From Aquimarina sp. RZ0 (GTDB taxonomy: Bacteria > Bacteroidota > Bacteroidia > Flavobacteriales > Flavobacteriaceae): a stretch of 45,089 bases of DNA. Shown in pieces: positions 42,949 through 45,089 of this stretch. A program made the position numbers and the translations under genes. Within the stretch, counting starts at the first letter, position 1. Each line of letters opens with the position of its first letter. A model generated the notes under the pieces. That model was not told where the DNA came from. It worked only from the letters and a program-made list of their open reading frames with translations, and searched no databases. Location of the stretch: assembly GCF_008370685.1 (NCBI RefSeq), contig NZ_VTZU01000057.1, positions 1 to 45,089 on the forward strand, read 5' to 3'.

Positions 42949-44265
42949 ATGAGTACAAAAACAGTACCTTATGTTCCTTACAAAGTAAAAGATATTTCTC
43001 TAGCTGCCTGGGGGAGAAAAGAAATTGAATTGGCCGAAGCCGAAATGCCAGGTCTTATGTCTCTTCGCGAAGAATACAAAGAAGAACAACCTCTCAAAGG
43101 TGCTCGTATCGCTGGTTGTCTTCATATGACTATACAAACAGCCGTTTTAATAGAAACGCTACAGGCTTTGGGAGCAGAGGTCACCTGGAGTTCTTGTAAT
43201 ATATTTTCTACTCAGGATCAGGCGGCAGCCGCAATAGCTGATGCCGGAATACCGGTATACGCCTGGAAAGGAATGAATGAAGAGGAATTTGATTGGTGTA
43301 TTGAGCAAACTTTATTTTTTGGAGAAGATCGCAAACCCTTAAATATGATCCTTGATGATGGAGGAGATCTTACAAATATGGTATTAGACAAGTTTCCCGA
43401 ACTAGTAGGCGACATAAAAGGGCTTTCTGAAGAAACCACTACGGGGGTACATCGATTATATGAGAGAATGAAGAATGGTACTTTACCTATGCCTGCAATT
43501 AATGTTAATGACTCTGTTACCAAGTCAAAATTTGATAACAAATATGGATGCCGTGAAAGCGCCGTGGATGCAATCCGAAGAGCAACAGACACAATGCTGG
43601 CCGGAAAAAGAGTTATTGTTTGTGGATATGGTGATGTAGGAAAAGGGACTGCCGCTTCTTTTAGAGGAGCTGGATCTATAGTAACAGTTACCGAAATTGA
43701 CCCAATCTGCGCATTACAAGCGGCTATGGATGGTTTTGAAGTAAAAAAATTGGAAACCGTTATCGAAAATGCAGATATTTTAATTACCACAACAGGAAAT
43801 AAAGATATAGTACAAGGCAAACATTTTAAAGCGCTAAAAGACAAAGCTATCGTATGCAATATAGGTCATTTCGATAATGAAATTGATATGGCATGGTTAA
43901 ATGGCAACTATGGCGATACCAAAGATGAAATAAAACCTCAGGTGGATAAATACACCATTGATGGAAAAGATATTATCATTCTGGCAGAAGGTCGTTTGGT
44001 AAACCTTGGTTGTGCAACCGGACACCCAAGTTTTGTAATGAGTAATTCATTTACAAATCAGACATTGGCTCAGATTGAGCTTTGGAATAATTCTGAAAAC
44101 TATAAAAATGAAGTATACATGCTACCTAAACATCTTGATGAAAAAGTAGCTAAATTACATCTATCCCGACTTGGTGTTGAATTAGAAACCCTAAGACCTG
44201 ATCAGGCAGAATATATTGGTGTAGCAGTAGAAGGACCATTCAAACCAGAATATTACAGGTACTAA
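42949..44265 (+). CDS. ahcY: Adenosylhomocysteinase, copy 2
   Basis: This gene encodes the same 438 residues as the copy at 39478, with the NAD loop GYGDVGKG and the C-terminal YYRY intact. Promoter, leader and terminator are repeated as well, so it is a complete transcription unit. Two identical ahcY genes in tandem are unusual, because one copy is normally enough; identity points to a very recent event or to an assembly artefact. Confidence 0.95.
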   Translation: MSTKTVPYVPYKVKDISLAAWGRKEIELAEAEMPGLMSLREEYKEEQPLKGARIAGCLHMTIQTAVLIETLQALGAEVTWSSCNIFSTQDQAAAAIADAGIPVYAWKGMNEEEFDWCIEQTLFFGEDRKPLNMILDDGGDLTNMVLDKFPELVGDIKGLSEETTTGVHRLYERMKNGTLPMPAINVNDSVTKSKFDNKYGCRESAVDAIRRATDTMLAGKRVIVCGYGDVGKGTAASFRGAGSIVTVTEIDPICALQAAMDGFEVKKLETVIENADILITTTGNKDIVQGKHFKALKDKAIVCNIGHFDNEIDMAWLNGNYGDTKDEIKPQVDKYTIDGKDIIILAEGRLVNLGCATGHPSFVMSNSFTNQTLAQIELWNNSENYKNEVYMLPKHLDEKVAKLHLSRLGVELETLRPDQAEYIGVAVEGPFKPEYYRY

Positions 44266-44284
44266 ATAAAAGCCTGACTTTTTA

Positions 44285-44328
44285 AAAAAAGGTTGCTATC
44301 TTAATTTCATAAGGTAGCAACCTTTTTT
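44285..44328 (+). terminator. Intrinsic terminator of ahcY, copy 2
   Basis: Exact repeat of the stem-loop at 40814 (GGTTGCTATCTTA / TAAGGTAGCAACC plus T run), 19 bp after the second ahcY stop. The following 415 bp again hold no supported gene. Confidence 0.9.
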
Positions 44329-44743
44329 ATTCATACCATTTAAAAAATGCTTACAACAGTTATAGAATAGGTTTTTGTACTTGAACTCATTTTGAGTAAT
44401 ACTTTGATCTACAAAATTTACATTTTGCACGCTAATTTTGTTGGTTTTTTTAACCGTATGGCTATGCTGAAAAAAACCTAATTCATTATAGTACAAAAGC
44501 TAAACTTTTCGGTTGAAAACCACTACGTAAGATGAGTTCCTTAATATAGCAACGTAAATGTTAAAAATGCCAATTTTTTCTTCAAACAAAAGAGTCAAAT
44601 CTCGTTTAAAGTACTGCTTTGTAAACAACTATTATATTCACTAAGCCCTTAAAGTTTTCTTAACCTTAAAAAAGTAGCAAAACAACTTTGGGATCAGCCC
44701 GTTTTTTGACTATCTCAGATATTAAACAAAAAACAATATAAAC

Positions 44744-44986
44744 ATGAAAACTCAACTAATCTGCGCAGCAGCAATAGCAATTACCACATTCTCTTGTACC
44801 AAAGAAGAAAACACAGAAATTCCATCTTTAAGAAACTCAGAAAGTGTATCACTCTCTATTCTTGAAAAGGAAGCACTTTTTCAAAATGGTATTAATGTAG
44901 CCTTATCGAATACTATCGAAATTAATAAAATTGACGAAATAACAGGCAAATCTATTACTGGCTACTATAATACTCCCCATTTTTAA
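44744..44986 (+). pseudogene. Lipoprotein gene cut by an IS3-type end, copy 2
   Basis: Identical to the 80-residue frame at 41273: lipobox Cys18 after TTFS, short acidic mature part, and a 3' end formed by the IS terminus. Here the IS3 sequence continues to the end of the window, which shows what the junction looked like before the duplication. Confidence 0.6.
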
Positions 44987-45089
44987 GACAGCTACTTAAA
45001 TTGTAAATTTAATGCTGTACATATGAAAAAATCGAGAAGAAAATTTAGTTCTGCATTCAAGGCAAAGGTTGCTTTGGAGGCTATCAAAG
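44971..45089 (+). mobile_element. IS3-family element, left end and start of orfA (runs off the right edge)
   Basis: The element begins at about 44971. ATG 45023 opens MKKSRRKFSSAFKAKVALEAIK, a typical IS3/IS150-type OrfA start with the first helices of the helix-turn-helix domain. It is still open at base 45089. The catalytic orfB would lie beyond the window. A contig end inside an IS is expected for short-read assemblies. Confidence 0.75.

Larger units (their letters stand above)
41599..45069. repeat. Direct tandem duplication, copy 2 (3471 bp)
   Basis: This is the second copy of 38128-41598, in the same orientation. Its left edge is inside the DUF4301 gene and its right edge inside orfA, after which the sequence continues into more orfA (GCTTTGGAGGCTATC) in place of DUF4301 sequence. 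Confidence 0.93.

Noticed and set aside
1..45089. tRNA or rRNA genes
   Set aside because: I saw no cloverleaf-like segment with a TTCGA-type arm and CCA end, and no rRNA-like stretch; no scan program could be run.

Overview
The window is AT-rich DNA of a Bacteroidota bacterium, most likely a marine member of the Flavobacteriaceae (an Aquimarina-like organism is my inference). The grounds are the flavobacterial core genes, several good matches to the Bacteroidota promoter motif TAnnTTTG, start codons without Shine-Dalgarno sequences, and flavobacterial families such as DUF3127 and DUF4301. Both ends run into insertion-sequence genes: an IS4-type transposase at 1-782 and an IS3-type orfA start at 45023-45089. 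The window may therefore be a whole contig bounded by repeats.

Region 1 (about 0.8-14.6 kb) is accessory and centres on a ribosomal peptide natural-product cluster. It opens with a small double-glycine-leader precursor (1321-1476, core ending CPVC), a LuxR-type regulator with a degenerate receiver domain, and a thioredoxin-fold remnant that lost its CxxC. The main object is a 365-residue protein (4129-5226) built almost only of ten tandem units of about 36 residues. Each unit ends in an Ala-Gly-Ala followed by Cys-Ser-Cys-Ser-Cys, or in one unit a longer Cys/Thr/Ser run. Downstream lie a TOMM E1-like protein with a leader-binding domain, a YcaO cyclodehydratase, a SagB-type dehydrogenase, an unusual HExxH protein, a Rieske oxygenase, a broken MFS exporter and a BAAT-type hydrolase. 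I read this as a thiazole/oxazole peptide pathway whose precursor is a concatemer of leader-plus-core units. Parts of it are decaying: an out-of-frame eleventh unit, a nonsense and frameshift MFS gene, and a thiol-dioxygenase-like cupin gene interrupted by a 160-bp palindromic element.

Region 2 (14.6-20.5 kb) is housekeeping: aat, DUF3127, a flavin reductase, a histidine kinase, a zinc-ribbon membrane protein, a hotdog thioesterase, a HIT protein, greA and a lipoprotein.

Region 3 (20.5-31.9 kb) is a minus-strand thiamine operon under a TPP riboswitch: thiS-thiC-thiE/tenI-like-SNF2 helicase-thiD-thiE-thiG-thiH-thiF. A 1248-residue SNF2 helicase with two SWIM fingers sits tightly inside it.

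Region 4 (32-41.5 kb) holds a hybrid histidine kinase facing an NtrC-type regulator, a small secreted protein, arfB, a DUF4301 gene, a phosphopantetheinyl transferase, ahcY and a lipoprotein cut by an IS end. The 3471 bp from 38128 to 41598 are repeated directly at 41599-45069. This duplicates the phosphopantetheinyl transferase, ahcY and the lipoprotein, and leaves a truncated DUF4301 copy at the junction.
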